Below are positions 26,122 through 34,785 of a DNA stretch of 64,000 nucleotides, in pieces (position 1 is the stretch's first letter; each line of letters begins with the position of its first letter). The notes under the pieces are model-generated. The model was not told the DNA's origin. It searched no databases and was given only the letters and a program-made list of their open reading frames with translations. Origin of the DNA: RBG-16-66-20 sp036262835 (GTDB lineage Bacteria > Pseudomonadota > Gammaproteobacteria > Burkholderiales > SG8-39); contig DATAID010000076.1 of assembly GCA_036262835.1 (NCBI GenBank), positions 16,475 through 80,474 of the forward strand. Reading direction: 5' to 3'. The position numbers and the translations under genes are program-made.

Positions 26122-27237
26122 ATGGATCGGATCGAGTGCGTGGTGGTCGGCGCCGGGATCGTCGGCCTCGCGGCGGCGCGCGCGCTTGCCCTCGCCGGGC
26201 GGGAGGTGGTGATCCTCGAGGCCGAGGAGGCGATCGGCACCCATACGAGCTCGCGCAATTCGGAAGTCATCCACGCCGGCATCTATTACCCGGAGGGCTC
26301 GCTCAAGGCCCGCGCCTGCGTCGAGGGCCGGCAGCGTCTCTATGCCTACTGCGAGAAGCACGGCGTGCCGTTCAGGCGCTGCGGCAAACTGATCGTCGCC
26401 ACCTCGGAAGCGCAGAAAGAAGAGCTCCTCGCCATCAAGGCAAAAGCGCACGCGAACGGCGTCGCCGATGTGGTCGAAATCCCGGCGGCCGAGGCGCTGA
26501 GAATGGAGCCGGCGCTGCGCTGCGTCGCGGCGCTGCACTCGCCCTCGACCGGCATCATCGACAGCCACGCCCTCATGCTGGCTTACCTGGGCGATGCAGA
26601 AGCGGCCGGGGCCATGCTGGCGCTGAAGAGTCCCTTGACGAAGGTCGTGAGCGACTCGCAGGGCTTCGTCCTGGAGGTGGGCGAAAAAGAGCAATCCCGG
26701 GTAAGAGCAAAAATCCTCGTCAACTCCGCCGGGCTGCGTGCCCCGACGGTGGCGAGCCGGATCGAGGGGTTTCCGCAGGGCAAGGTTCCGCGCGAGCTAT
26801 ACGCGAAAGGCAACTACTATTCCCTGCAGGGCCGGCCGCCCTTCTCGCGCCTGGTCTATCCCGTGCCCGAGCCCGGCGGCCTCGGCGTGCACGTCACGCT
26901 CGATCTCGCGGGGCAGGCCCGCTTCGGGCCGGACGTGGAGTGGCTGCCGGGCCTCGGTGAAAGCGTCGATTACTCCGTCGACCCGCGCCGCGCCGAGCGT
27001 TTCTATGCCGCGATCCGCCGCTACTGGCCGGGCATCGCCGAGGGCGCGCTCGCGCCCGCCTACTCGGGCATCCGGCCCAAGATCTCGGGGCCGAACGAGC
27101 CGGCCGCCGATTTCGTCATCCAGGGGCCCGCCGAGCACGGCATGGCGGGCCTCGTGAACCTCTTTGGCATCGAGTCGCCCGGATTGACAGCGTCGCTCGC
27201 GCTGGCCGATCATGTGGCGGGACTTCTGAAAAATTAA
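26122..27237 (+). CDS. LhgO-like FAD-dependent 2-hydroxyacid oxidase/dehydrogenase
   Basis: A 371-residue DAO-superfamily flavoprotein. The dinucleotide-binding motif VVVGAGIVGLAAARALA is at residues 7-23, followed by HTSSRNSEVIHAGIYYP, the L-2-hydroxyglutarate oxidase hallmark, and FGIESPGLTASLALADHV at the C-terminus. LhgO oxidises L-2-hydroxyglutarate and passes electrons to quinone. This copy is about 30-50 residues shorter than LhgO proper, so another 2-hydroxyacid may be the substrate. It is followed after 18 bases by a TRAP transporter, suggesting that the transported acid is its substrate. Confidence 0.85.
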   Translation: MDRIECVVVGAGIVGLAAARALALAGREVVILEAEEAIGTHTSSRNSEVIHAGIYYPEGSLKARACVEGRQRLYAYCEKHGVPFRRCGKLIVATSEAQKEELLAIKAKAHANGVADVVEIPAAEALRMEPALRCVAALHSPSTGIIDSHALMLAYLGDAEAAGAMLALKSPLTKVVSDSQGFVLEVGEKEQSRVRAKILVNSAGLRAPTVASRIEGFPQGKVPRELYAKGNYYSLQGRPPFSRLVYPVPEPGGLGVHVTLDLAGQARFGPDVEWLPGLGESVDYSVDPRRAERFYAAIRRYWPGIAEGALAPAYSGIRPKISGPNEPAADFVIQGPAEHGMAGLVNLFGIESPGLTASLALADHVAGLLKN

Positions 27238-27255
27238 TCCGGAGGAGAAACCAGG

Positions 27256-28221
27256 ATGAGACGCCTATTCACTTTCGCCGCATCGATGGCCCTGGCGGCG
27301 AGCGCCGGCGCGCAGACCAAGTGGGACATGCCCACGCCCTACAGCGACGGCGAGTTCCACACCCGCAACGCCAAGGCGTTCGCCGAGGACGTGAAGAAGG
27401 CAACCCACGGGCAGCTCGATATCACCGTGCATAGCAACCAGTCGCTCATCAAGCACGCCGACACGCTGCGCGCGGTGTCGACTGGCCAGGTGAGCATCGG
27501 CGAGATCCTGCTCGGCCAATTCGCCAACGAGGATCCGGTGTTCGCTGCCGACAACGTGCCTTTCGTCGCGCCGGGCTATGACGCCGGCTGGAAGTTCTAT
27601 CAGGCGCAGAAGCCGGTGCTGGAGAAGAAGCTGCAGAGCCGCGGCCTCAAGCTCCTCTACGCGGTGGCCTGGCCGGGCCAGGGCATCTACACGAAGGACC
27701 CGCTCAAGACGCTGTCCGACCTCAAGGGCCAGAAGATCCGCACCTACAGCCCGCTCACCTCGCGCCTCGCCGAGCTCCTCGGCGCGACCGGAGTGCAGGC
27801 GCAGGTAACCGACGTGCCGCAGATGTTCGCCACCGGCGCGATGCAGGCGATGGTCACCTCGTCCGCGACCGGCACCTCGACGAAGTCCTGGGAGTTCGTC
27901 AAGAACTACACCAAGACCAACGCCTGGAACCCGAAGAACGTCGTGGTGGTGAACGAGCGCGCCTTCAGCCGCCTGCCCAAGGACCAGCAGGAAGCGCTGC
28001 TCAAGGCCGCCGCTGCCGCCGAGCCGCGCGGCTGGGAGATGTCCAAGCAGCGCGAGAAGGACGCCGACGAGCAGCTCGCGAAGAACGGCGTGCACGTGGT
28101 GGACGCGAGCCCGGAGTTGCGCGCCGCCCTCGCCAAGGTCGGCGACCAGATGGCCGCCGAGTGGGAGAAGTCCGCCGGCGCCGACGGCCAGGCGATCCTG
28201 AAGGCCTACAAGGGCAAGTAA
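27256..28221 (+). CDS. dctP: TRAP transporter solute-binding protein (DctP family)
   Basis: A 321-residue periplasmic binding protein with signal peptide ending AGAQ. KIRTYSPLTSRLAELLGA contains the conserved arginine that pairs with a carboxylate, and PQMFATGAMQAMVTSSATG is the hinge block. Family members bind C4-dicarboxylates, sialic acid, keto acids or hydroxy acids; the substrate is not decidable here. The ribosome site GGAGGAG sits 8 bases before ATG. Small and large permease genes follow directly. Confidence 0.92.
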   Translation: MRRLFTFAASMALAASAGAQTKWDMPTPYSDGEFHTRNAKAFAEDVKKATHGQLDITVHSNQSLIKHADTLRAVSTGQVSIGEILLGQFANEDPVFAADNVPFVAPGYDAGWKFYQAQKPVLEKKLQSRGLKLLYAVAWPGQGIYTKDPLKTLSDLKGQKIRTYSPLTSRLAELLGATGVQAQVTDVPQMFATGAMQAMVTSSATGTSTKSWEFVKNYTKTNAWNPKNVVVVNERAFSRLPKDQQEALLKAAAAAEPRGWEMSKQREKDADEQLAKNGVHVVDASPELRAALAKVGDQMAAEWEKSAGADGQAILKAYKGK

Positions 28222-28228
28222 GGACGCG

Positions 28229-28762
28229 ATGAGGCGGTTCCTGGACCGCCTCTACGACGGGGCGGGCGTCCTCGCGGCGCTCTGCCTCGCCGCCATCTTC
28301 GTGGTGATGATGGCGGCCTCGCTCTCCCGCGTCATCGGCTGGCCGATCCAGGGCGCCGACGACGTCACCGCATGGCTGTGCGGCGCATGCGCGTTCCTCG
28401 CCATCGGCCACACGTTCCGCCACGGCGAACTGGTGCGCGTGGGCCTCTGGCTCGACCACCTGAAGGGCAATGCGCGCTGGGTCGCCGAGCTCTTCGCGCT
28501 CTTCGTCACCGCGGCGTTCACCCTCTACATGAACTGGGCGGTGGCGCGCTTCGTCTACGAGAGCTGGAAGTTCCACGAGGTCGCGCAGGGGATCATTCGC
28601 ATCCCGATCTGGATCCCGCAGTTGTGCTTCGTGGCGGGCGTCCTGATCTTCCTCGTCGCCGTGCTGGATGAACTGCTTCTGGTCCTGAAGAAGCAGAAGC
28701 CCACCTACCAGGTCGCCGAGGATGCGCGCCGGGCGTCGGGCGACTTTTCGGAGTCGGTATAG
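28229..28762 (+). CDS. dctQ: TRAP transporter small permease subunit (DctQ)
   Basis: A 177-residue membrane protein with four hydrophobic segments, the usual DctQ pattern. The block SRVIGWPIQGADDVTAWLCG in the second helix region is characteristic. It starts 7 bases after dctP and its TAG is followed immediately by the GTG of dctM, so expression is tightly coupled. The C-terminal 30 residues are charged and cytoplasmic. Confidence 0.9.
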   Translation: MRRFLDRLYDGAGVLAALCLAAIFVVMMAASLSRVIGWPIQGADDVTAWLCGACAFLAIGHTFRHGELVRVGLWLDHLKGNARWVAELFALFVTAAFTLYMNWAVARFVYESWKFHEVAQGIIRIPIWIPQLCFVAGVLIFLVAVLDELLLVLKKQKPTYQVAEDARRASGDFSESV

Positions 28763-30073
28763 GTGACGCCGCTCGAGATCGGCATCGTCCTGCTCTGCGT
28801 CCTGCTCGTCCTGCTGGTTGGCGGCGTGTGGATCGGCATCGCGCTCGCGACGGTGGCGTGGTTCGGGCTGCAGTTCTTCACCAGCACCCCGCCGGACGTG
28901 AACCTCTTCCAGTCGTTCTGGGGCTCGAGCGCCTCGTGGACGCTCGCCGCCCTGCCGCTCTTCGTCTGGATGGGAGAGATCCTGTTCCGCACCAAGCTCT
29001 CGGAGGAGATGTTCGAGGGCCTGGCGCCGTGGCTCGGTTGGCTGCCGGGGCGCCTGATGCACGTGAACATCCTCGGCTGCGCCATCTTCGGCACCGTGTC
29101 GGGGTCCTCCGCCGCGACTTGCGCGACCATTGCCAAGGTGGCGCTGCCCGAGCTCAAGCGCCGCGGCTACGACGAGAAGACCTGCCTCGGCTCGCTCGCC
29201 GCCGCCGGCACGCTCGGCATCCTGCTGCCCCCCTCGATCATCATGGTGGTCTACGCGGTCGCCGCCGAGGTATCGATCATCAAGGTGTTTCTCGCCGGCT
29301 TCATCCCGGGCTTCCTCCTGACGGCGCTCTTCTCCGGCTACATCGTCGTCTGGGCGTGGCTCAACCCGGGGAAGACCCCCGCCGACGACATCCGCATGAG
29401 CTTCGTCGAAAAGCTGAAGAAGGCGAAGAACCTCATTCCGTGCACCGTCCTGATCATCTTCATCGTCTGGGTGATGGTGATCGGCTGGGCCACCGCCACC
29501 GAGGCCGCCGCCTACGGGGTGCTCGGCGCGCTCGGCATCGCGTGGTGGTCGGGCGGGCTCACGCGCCAGAACTTCTGGCTGAGCCTGATGGGCGCGACAC
29601 GGCTCTCCTGCATGATCATGTTCATCCTCGCGGGCGCGAGCTTCCTCTCCTCGTGCATGGCCTTCACCGGCATCCCGCGCGCGCTTGCCGAATGGGTGCA
29701 GTCCCTGGCGCCGCACAAGTACACGCTCATCGCGATCCTCGCCTTCATCTACATCGTGCTCGGCACGGCGCTGGACGGCGTGTCGATGATCGTGCTCACC
29801 ACCTCCATCGTGATCCCGATGGTGGAAAAAGCGGGCTTCGACCTCGTCTGGTTCGGTATCTTCATCGTGCTGCTGGTGGAGATCGCCGAGCTCACGCCGC
29901 CGCTCGGCTTCAACATCTTCGTGCTGCAGACAATGACCGGCCGCGATTCGAACTACGTCGCGCTCGCCTCGCTACCCTTCTTCGCCATGATGGTGCTCTG
30001 CATCGCGCTCATCACGCTGTTTCCCGAGATTGCCACCTGGCTGCCGGACCTGCTGATCCAGAAGGCGAAATAG
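28763..30073 (+). CDS. dctM: TRAP transporter large permease subunit (DctM)
   Basis: A 436-residue polytopic membrane protein of the DctM/ion-transporter superfamily, starting with GTG directly after the dctQ stop. Family blocks include FGTVSGSSAATCATIAKVAL and AAAGTLGILLPPSIIMVVYA, and the late block ELTPPLGFNIFVLQ. It forms the sodium-driven channel with DctQ and receives substrate from DctP. The nnr gene follows after 9 bases. Confidence 0.94.
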   Translation: MTPLEIGIVLLCVLLVLLVGGVWIGIALATVAWFGLQFFTSTPPDVNLFQSFWGSSASWTLAALPLFVWMGEILFRTKLSEEMFEGLAPWLGWLPGRLMHVNILGCAIFGTVSGSSAATCATIAKVALPELKRRGYDEKTCLGSLAAAGTLGILLPPSIIMVVYAVAAEVSIIKVFLAGFIPGFLLTALFSGYIVVWAWLNPGKTPADDIRMSFVEKLKKAKNLIPCTVLIIFIVWVMVIGWATATEAAAYGVLGALGIAWWSGGLTRQNFWLSLMGATRLSCMIMFILAGASFLSSCMAFTGIPRALAEWVQSLAPHKYTLIAILAFIYIVLGTALDGVSMIVLTTSIVIPMVEKAGFDLVWFGIFIVLLVEIAELTPPLGFNIFVLQTMTGRDSNYVALASLPFFAMMVLCIALITLFPEIATWLPDLLIQKAK

Positions 30074-30082
30074 GAAAGCGCC

Positions 30083-31471
30083 GTGCCGCAGCCGGTCTAC
30101 CTCAGCGCAGACATCCGGCGCATCGAGCAGGCGGACGCCGCGGCGACCCCGCCGCTCATGGAGCGCGCCGGCGCTGCGGCCGCCGAGCTTGCGACGAAGC
30201 TTTGCGGCGACAGGACGAAGGATGTCGTCGTGCTCGCCGGGCCGGGGAACAACGGCGGCGATGCCAAGGTGGTTTCGCGCCTTTTGCAGGAGAAGTTTTT
30301 TCGCGTCTCACTGGTCGAGAAAGAAGTTCCCGACAAGAACCCCGGCCTCATTGTCGACGGACTCTTCGGCATCGGCCTCGCGCGGCCGATCGAAGGCGAG
30401 CTTGCCAAGCTGATCGCCTGGGTGAACGCCCAGCGTTGCCCGGTGCTCGCGCTCGACATCCCGAGCGGGCTGCAAGCGGATACCGGCCGCGTGCTCGGCT
30501 GCGCGGTGCGCGCGACGCACACGATCACCTTCCTCGGGCTCAAGCCCGGCCTCCTCACGCTCGAAGGGCCGGACCTTTGCGGGGACGTCAGCGTCGCCGA
30601 CCTGGGGGTCGAGAAGCCCAAAGTCGATCACGGGTGGGTCGCCGAGCCCGCCCTTTTCGCCAACGCGCTCAAGCCCCGGCCCGCGAACTTCCACAAGGGC
30701 ATGGCGGGCTCGCTCGGCATCGTCGGAGGCGCCGAGGGCATGACGGGCGCCGCGCTCCTCGCCGGCCGGGCCGCGCTCAAGCTCGGAGCCGGACGCGTCT
30801 ATGTCGGCGCCCTGGGCGGAAGCACGCCGGTCGATTTCCACAGCCCCGAGCTGATGCTGCGCAGCGCCGACGAAATCCTGGCGCTCGACCTGGACGCCCT
30901 CGTGATGGGCCCCGGCCTGGGCGAGAGCGAAAGGGCGGAAACCCTGCTCGGCGCCGTTCTCGCGAGCGACATGCCGTGCGTGCTCGACGCAGACGCGCTC
31001 AACCTGATTGCGCAGAACGAGGATCTCAGGCGGGCCTGCGCAAAGCGCCCAGCCGAGACGCTGCTGACGCCGCACCCCGCCGAAGCAGGCCGCCTGCTCG
31101 CGGAGACCACGGCGCACGTGCAGGAGGACCGCCTGAAGGCCGCGCGCGCGCTTTCAGGCAACCTGAACGCGCATGTGGTGCTGAAGGGCGCGGGCAGCGT
31201 GCTCGTGGCGCGCGACGGCCACTGGTTCATCAACGACTCGGGCAACAGCGGCATGGCCTCCGCCGGCATGGGTGACGTGCTTTCCGGCATCCTCGGCGCT
31301 TTGCTCGCACAGCAGTACTCGGGCGAGACCGCCCTCGTTCTGGGTACGCACCTGCACGGCTGCGCGGCGGATGAATGCGTCGCCAACGGCATCGGCCCCG
31401 TCGGGCTCACCGCGGGCGAGATCATCGATCCCGCGCGCCGGATCTGGAATTCCTGGCTCGACCGCCGCTAG
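30083..31471 (+). CDS. nnr: Bifunctional ADP-dependent NAD(P)H-hydrate dehydratase / NAD(P)H-hydrate epimerase
   Basis: A 462-residue metabolite-repair enzyme that restores hydrated NAD(P)H. The N-terminal epimerase part has VLAGPGNNGGDAKVVSRLL and LDIPSGLQADTG. The C-terminal dehydratase (ribokinase fold) has AGSLGIVGGAEGMTGAALLA, VMGPGLGES, LLTPHPAEAGRLL and the catalytic block GMASAGMGDVLSGILGALLA. Start is GTG 30083 after a short GGAAAG site. It probably shares the TRAP operon transcript; a functional tie is unlikely, as nnr is a housekeeping gene. It converges on the gene at 31481. Confidence 0.93.
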   Translation: MPQPVYLSADIRRIEQADAAATPPLMERAGAAAAELATKLCGDRTKDVVVLAGPGNNGGDAKVVSRLLQEKFFRVSLVEKEVPDKNPGLIVDGLFGIGLARPIEGELAKLIAWVNAQRCPVLALDIPSGLQADTGRVLGCAVRATHTITFLGLKPGLLTLEGPDLCGDVSVADLGVEKPKVDHGWVAEPALFANALKPRPANFHKGMAGSLGIVGGAEGMTGAALLAGRAALKLGAGRVYVGALGGSTPVDFHSPELMLRSADEILALDLDALVMGPGLGESERAETLLGAVLASDMPCVLDADALNLIAQNEDLRRACAKRPAETLLTPHPAEAGRLLAETTAHVQEDRLKAARALSGNLNAHVVLKGAGSVLVARDGHWFINDSGNSGMASAGMGDVLSGILGALLAQQYSGETALVLGTHLHGCAADECVANGIGPVGLTAGEIIDPARRIWNSWLDRR

Positions 31472-31480
31472 CAGCGCCGA

Positions 31481-32338
31481 TCAGGGCTCGACGATTTCCC
31501 AGCCGGCGACCGTCCAGCGCAACAGCGTGAGCGAGAGCGGCCGCGTCGAGCCGCGCGCCGCCTCGCGGCCGAGCGCGCGCAGGCCTTGGAGGGCTTGGGC
31601 GTTCGACGCCTCGCCATAGATGAGCAGGTTCGAGGCCGGCACCATGACCACGAGCTGGTGCTTCATCCGCTCGGCGAGCTCGGCCCATTCGCCGTGCAGG
31701 AGCAGCCGGCTCGACTCGTAGTCGTCCTCGCCCAGGCGGCCGATCTCGCCCGGGCGCGGCACGCGCGCCACGTCGCCCAGCGGCTTCAACTGCTCGCGAA
31801 GGTTGCGCCGGCCGAGCTCGAAGAGCGCCTCCTCGTCGAGCTTGAGCGCGGCGAGATCCTGCTTGACCACCATGCGCATCGAGCGCGGCGAATCGACCAC
31901 CGGCACCACCCAGAGACCCGGCACGAGCGGCCGCGCGAGAAGCTCGGCCTTGCCTTCGGCCATCTGCCGGCGCGCCTGCACGACGTAATCCTCGGGCCGG
32001 ATCACCAGCCGGACCCTCGCCGCTGCGATGGGGCCGGTCTGCTCGCGCAGGATCTCGGTGATCCCGCCGACGTATTCCTCGATCGCCTTGGGGCAGCGCT
32101 CGTAGTTGCGCGTGCAGAACTGCCAGACGCGCTCGAGGCCGAGGCGCCCCGCGGCCTTGCCCTCGGCGGTCGCGGCATCCACGCCGAGCGGGCCGGCCGG
32201 CTTGAACACGAGCTCGGGCATCGCGCGGCGCAGGCGCTCGGCAACGTAGCCGGTAAAGCCCTTCTCGTCACCGGGTACGCTCTGCGCGAGCGCGGCGAGC
32301 GGCGCCAGCAGGGCCAGCAGGACGAGCCGCTTAGTCAC
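31481..32338 (-). CDS. Exported protein of unknown function, DUF1444/YtpQ-like
   Basis: A 285-residue protein starting at GTG 32338, with a signal peptide (about 1-18, ending AALAQ). The mature part carries VVKQDLAALKLDEEALFELG and later LLLHGEWAELAERM, which recall the DUF1444 (YtpQ) family of unknown function; this match is from memory and moderate. Its start overlaps the preceding gene by 8 bases. Gene order on this strand is glutamate-synthase-like gene, 116-residue exported protein, then this one, so they probably form one operon. Confidence 0.65.
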   Translation of the reverse strand: MTKRLVLLALLAPLAALAQSVPGDEKGFTGYVAERLRRAMPELVFKPAGPLGVDAATAEGKAAGRLGLERVWQFCTRNYERCPKAIEEYVGGITEILREQTGPIAAARVRLVIRPEDYVVQARRQMAEGKAELLARPLVPGLWVVPVVDSPRSMRMVVKQDLAALKLDEEALFELGRRNLREQLKPLGDVARVPRPGEIGRLGEDDYESSRLLLHGEWAELAERMKHQLVVMVPASNLLIYGEASNAQALQGLRALGREAARGSTRPLSLTLLRWTVAGWEIVEP

Positions 32339-32681
32339 AGTTGTAAAAAGCCTGGCGCTGCTGCAGGCTGATCGCGTCGAGGTCTTCCGGGTGGCGCGGC
32401 CTTCCGCTCGAATCGAGCAAGCGCGCCTCGAGCACGGCAAGCCGCTTCTCGAGCTTCGCCGTGCGGGGATCGGCGCTCAGCCGCGCGAACTTCCTTTTCA
32501 GCGCGTCGAGGTCGCCCATGCGGTTCTCGGTCTCGGCCATGACGATCTCGCGCCGCAGCTGGCGCCTCTCGCAATGGACCGGCTCGAGCTGCTTCGCGAT
32601 CTCGAGGAACTCCCTGGCGTCCGGGGTGATTCCGAAAGCGAGGGAGCTGAAAACAGCGAGGCAGCAGCCGAAAACTCTCAA
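32331..32681 (-). CDS. Small exported helical protein, unknown
   Basis: A 116-residue protein beginning with TTG at 32681, which overlaps the stop of the upstream gene as TTGA. The first 17 residues (RVFGCCLAVFSSLAFG) look like a signal peptide; a weak lipobox-like cysteine lies within it. The rest is helical and charged (QLRREIVMAETENRMGDLDA) and ends with an isolated cysteine (AFYNCD). No family is recognised. Conserved overlaps with both neighbours argue that it is a real gene. Confidence 0.6.
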   Translation of the reverse strand: MRVFGCCLAVFSSLAFGITPDAREFLEIAKQLEPVHCERRQLRREIVMAETENRMGDLDALKRKFARLSADPRTAKLEKRLAVLEARLLDSSGRPRHPEDLDAISLQQRQAFYNCD

Positions 32682-34168
32682 GCCACTCTCACCCGCGCTT
32701 TCGGCTCGGGATAGGGGTAGAGCATGTTGAGCGCGATCGACTGCTGGTTGGCCTGCACGATGCGCACGTGCTCGCGGCGCAGCTCGCGCGAGTGCCGCAC
32801 GCCGCACGAGTGCGCGATCATGTCGATCTCGCGGTTCATGCCGTTCGCGTAGTTGGCGACGCGCAGGTACTTCTCCTCGACCACGAGCGCCCGCTGCAGG
32901 CGCTTGTTGTGCGTGGTGACGCCGGTCGGGCAGGTGTTCTGGTGGCAGCGCAGCGCCTGGATGCAGCCGAGCGAAAACATGAAGCCGCGCGCGGTGTTGA
33001 CGAAATCCGCGCCGACCGCGAGCGCCCAGGCGGCGCGCGCGGAGGTGACGATCTTGCCCGAGGCGACGATGCGCACGCGCTGCTTCAGGCCCGACTCGAT
33101 CAGCGCGTCCACGACTCTGGGCAGCGCCTCATCGATGGACAGGCTCATGTGGTCGGCGAGCGCCTGGGGCGCGGCGCCCGAGCCGCCCTCGCCGCCGTCG
33201 ATGACGAGGAAGTCGGGCGCGAATTCGAGGCCGCGGCGGTGCACCGCGTCGGCCAGATCGTTCATGAAGCGCCAGCCGCCGACCGCCGTCTTCACGCCGA
33301 CCGGCCGGCCGGTCAGGTCGCGGATGCGCACGACCATCTCGAGCAGCTCGCTCATGTTGGAGATGTCGCGATGGCGGTTGGGCGAGATCGAATCGCGGCC
33401 CTCCGGAATGCCGCGGATCTGCGAGATCTCGGCCGTCACCTTCTTCGCCGGCAGCACGCCGCCCTTGCCGGGCTTCGCGCCCTGCGAGAGCTTGATCTCG
33501 AAGGCCTTCACCACCTTGCCGAGCTCGACCAGGCGGTCATTGCTCAGGTTGCCCTGCGCGTCGCGCACGCCGTACTTCGCCGTGCCGATCTGCATGATGA
33601 CATCGCAGCCGCCCTCGAGGTGATAGGGCGAGAGGCCGCCCTCGCCGGTGTCCATCCAGCAGCCGGCGACCGCCGCGCCGCGCGAAAGCGAGCGCACCGC
33701 CGGCGCGGAGATCGCGCCGAAGCTCATGCCGCTGACGTTGACGATCGAGCGCGCCTCGAAGGGAAAGCGCGCGTAGCCTTCGCCGAGCGTGAGCGAGGGC
33801 GTGGGCAGCCGCTCCTCTTCCAGCACCGGGAAGGGATGGTTGACGAAGATGAGCGCGCCGGAGTGATGCAGGTCGTAGGTCGAGCCGAAGCCGATCACGC
33901 CGCCCTCGTTCTTGGCGAGCCGGTAGACCCAGCCGCGCGTCGCGCGGTTGAACGGCATCTCGTCGCGGTCGCCGGCGAAGAAGTACTGGCGGAAGTATTC
34001 GCCCAGCTCCTCGAAGAAGTAGCGCAGGCGCCCGACGACCGGGTAATTGCGCAGCACGCCGTGCTTTTTCTGCGTGATGTCGCGGATGAAGAAGAAAACG
34101 AAGGCCGCGAGCGCCGCGAAGCCGATCAGCGTCCCGACGCCGTACTGCAGGATCCCCATTACGTCCAT
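32678..34168 (-). CDS. FMN-binding glutamate synthase-family protein (GltB-like domain, membrane-anchored)
   Basis: A 496-residue stand-alone version of the glutamate synthase FMN domain. An N-terminal membrane segment (about 8-28) precedes the domain. Family blocks are VNVSGMSFGAISAPAVRSLS, MDTGEGGLSPYHLEGGCDV, DFLVIDGGEGGSGAAP and the cluster-binding SLGCIQALRCHQNTCPTGV (three Cys). The amidotransferase and FAD/NADPH parts of true GltBD are absent, so it may oxidise or reduce another substrate. Such proteins are widespread and mostly uncharacterised. Located 52 bases downstream of prxQ on the same strand. Confidence 0.88.
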   Translation of the reverse strand: MDVMGILQYGVGTLIGFAALAAFVFFFIRDITQKKHGVLRNYPVVGRLRYFFEELGEYFRQYFFAGDRDEMPFNRATRGWVYRLAKNEGGVIGFGSTYDLHHSGALIFVNHPFPVLEEERLPTPSLTLGEGYARFPFEARSIVNVSGMSFGAISAPAVRSLSRGAAVAGCWMDTGEGGLSPYHLEGGCDVIMQIGTAKYGVRDAQGNLSNDRLVELGKVVKAFEIKLSQGAKPGKGGVLPAKKVTAEISQIRGIPEGRDSISPNRHRDISNMSELLEMVVRIRDLTGRPVGVKTAVGGWRFMNDLADAVHRRGLEFAPDFLVIDGGEGGSGAAPQALADHMSLSIDEALPRVVDALIESGLKQRVRIVASGKIVTSARAAWALAVGADFVNTARGFMFSLGCIQALRCHQNTCPTGVTTHNKRLQRALVVEEKYLRVANYANGMNREIDMIAHSCGVRHSRELRREHVRIVQANQQSIALNMLYPYPEPKARVRVA

Positions 34169-34220
34169 GAGCCTACCCCCGACCCCTATGATAGGGGAAA
34201 AAGCCCCCGGGGCCGCAGGC

Positions 34221-34691
34221 TCAGGACTTCAGCTTGCGAACGACGTCGTAGATCTCTGCGGCGTGGTGCTTGGGGTTCACGCCGTAGGCGGCGTGGCGGA
34301 TGACGCCTTTCTTGTCGATCACGAAGGTCGAGCGCACCAGGCACTCGCGCCGCGCGCCGTCGACCTCCTTCTCCTGCAGCACGCCGTAACGGCGGCACAC
34401 CTCCCCTTCGGGGTCGGAGAGCAGCTCGATCGACAGGCCGTGCTTGTCGCGGAATTCGGCGTGCGTGAGGCAGTCGTCGCGCGACACGCCGAGGATGACG
34501 CAGCTGCACTTGCCGAACTCTTCTTCGTGATCCGAGAACTCGGCGGCCTGCAGCGTGCAGCCGGGCGTGCCGTCGCGCGGATAGAAATAAAGCACCACGC
34601 GCTTCTTGCCGATGAAGGAAGCGAGCTCGACCGTCTGCATGTCGGCATCGGGCAGCGCGAATTCGGGTGCAGTTTGTCCGGGCTGAAGCAT
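34221..34691 (-). CDS. bcp: Peroxiredoxin of the BCP/PrxQ type
   Basis: A 156-residue thiol peroxidase for hydrogen peroxide and organic peroxides. The peroxidatic Cys45 is in YPRDGTPGCTLQAAEFSD. The usual resolving cysteine five residues later is replaced by alanine; Cys62, Cys64 or Cys74 (GKCSCVILGVSRDDC) could serve instead, as in PrxQ subtypes with the partner in the next helix. ATG 34691 was chosen over the upstream frame because a good promoter lies between them. It is divergent from the RoxA-like gene. Confidence 0.92.
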   Translation of the reverse strand: MLQPGQTAPEFALPDADMQTVELASFIGKKRVVLYFYPRDGTPGCTLQAAEFSDHEEEFGKCSCVILGVSRDDCLTHAEFRDKHGLSIELLSDPEGEVCRRYGVLQEKEVDGARRECLVRSTFVIDKKGVIRHAAYGVNPKHHAAEIYDVVRKLKS

Positions 34692-34708
34692 CTTCGTTGT
34701 GTCCGGTG

Positions 34709-34736
34709 ATTCTATGCCTGCATGTGCGTTTGACAA
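34709..34736 (-). promoter_or_regulatory. Probable sigma-70-type promoter of the peroxiredoxin gene
   Basis: On the minus strand TTGTCA (34731-34736) and TAGAAT (34709-34714) are each one base from consensus and are 16 bases apart. Transcription would start near 34702, about 11 bases before the ATG. Confidence 0.5.
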
Positions 34737-34773
34737 GACCCGTGCGTGAGATATGTCGCGAGTTGTCCACACA

Positions 34774-34779
34774 TATAAT
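34774..34779 (+). promoter_or_regulatory. -10 element placed for a leaderless RoxA transcript
   Basis: A perfect TATAAT ends 7 bases before the A of ATG 34786, so RNA starting at the normal distance would begin at the start codon. No clear -35 lies 16-18 bases upstream; TTGACA at 34730-34735 is too far away. Confidence 0.4.
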
Positions 34780-34785
34780 CAAACG

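Noticed and set aside
34730..34735. Perfect TTGACA on the plus strand as -35 for the RoxA-like gene
   Set aside because: It is 38 bases from TATAAT at 34774. The only hexamer at 16 bases (TATGTC) is weak, and the overlapping minus-strand TTGTCA makes a better pair for the peroxiredoxin gene.
34763..34771. TTGTCCACA, one base from a DnaA box
   Set aside because: A single copy beside a promoter, without a cluster, AT-rich unwinding region or dnaA/dnaN genes, so not an origin.
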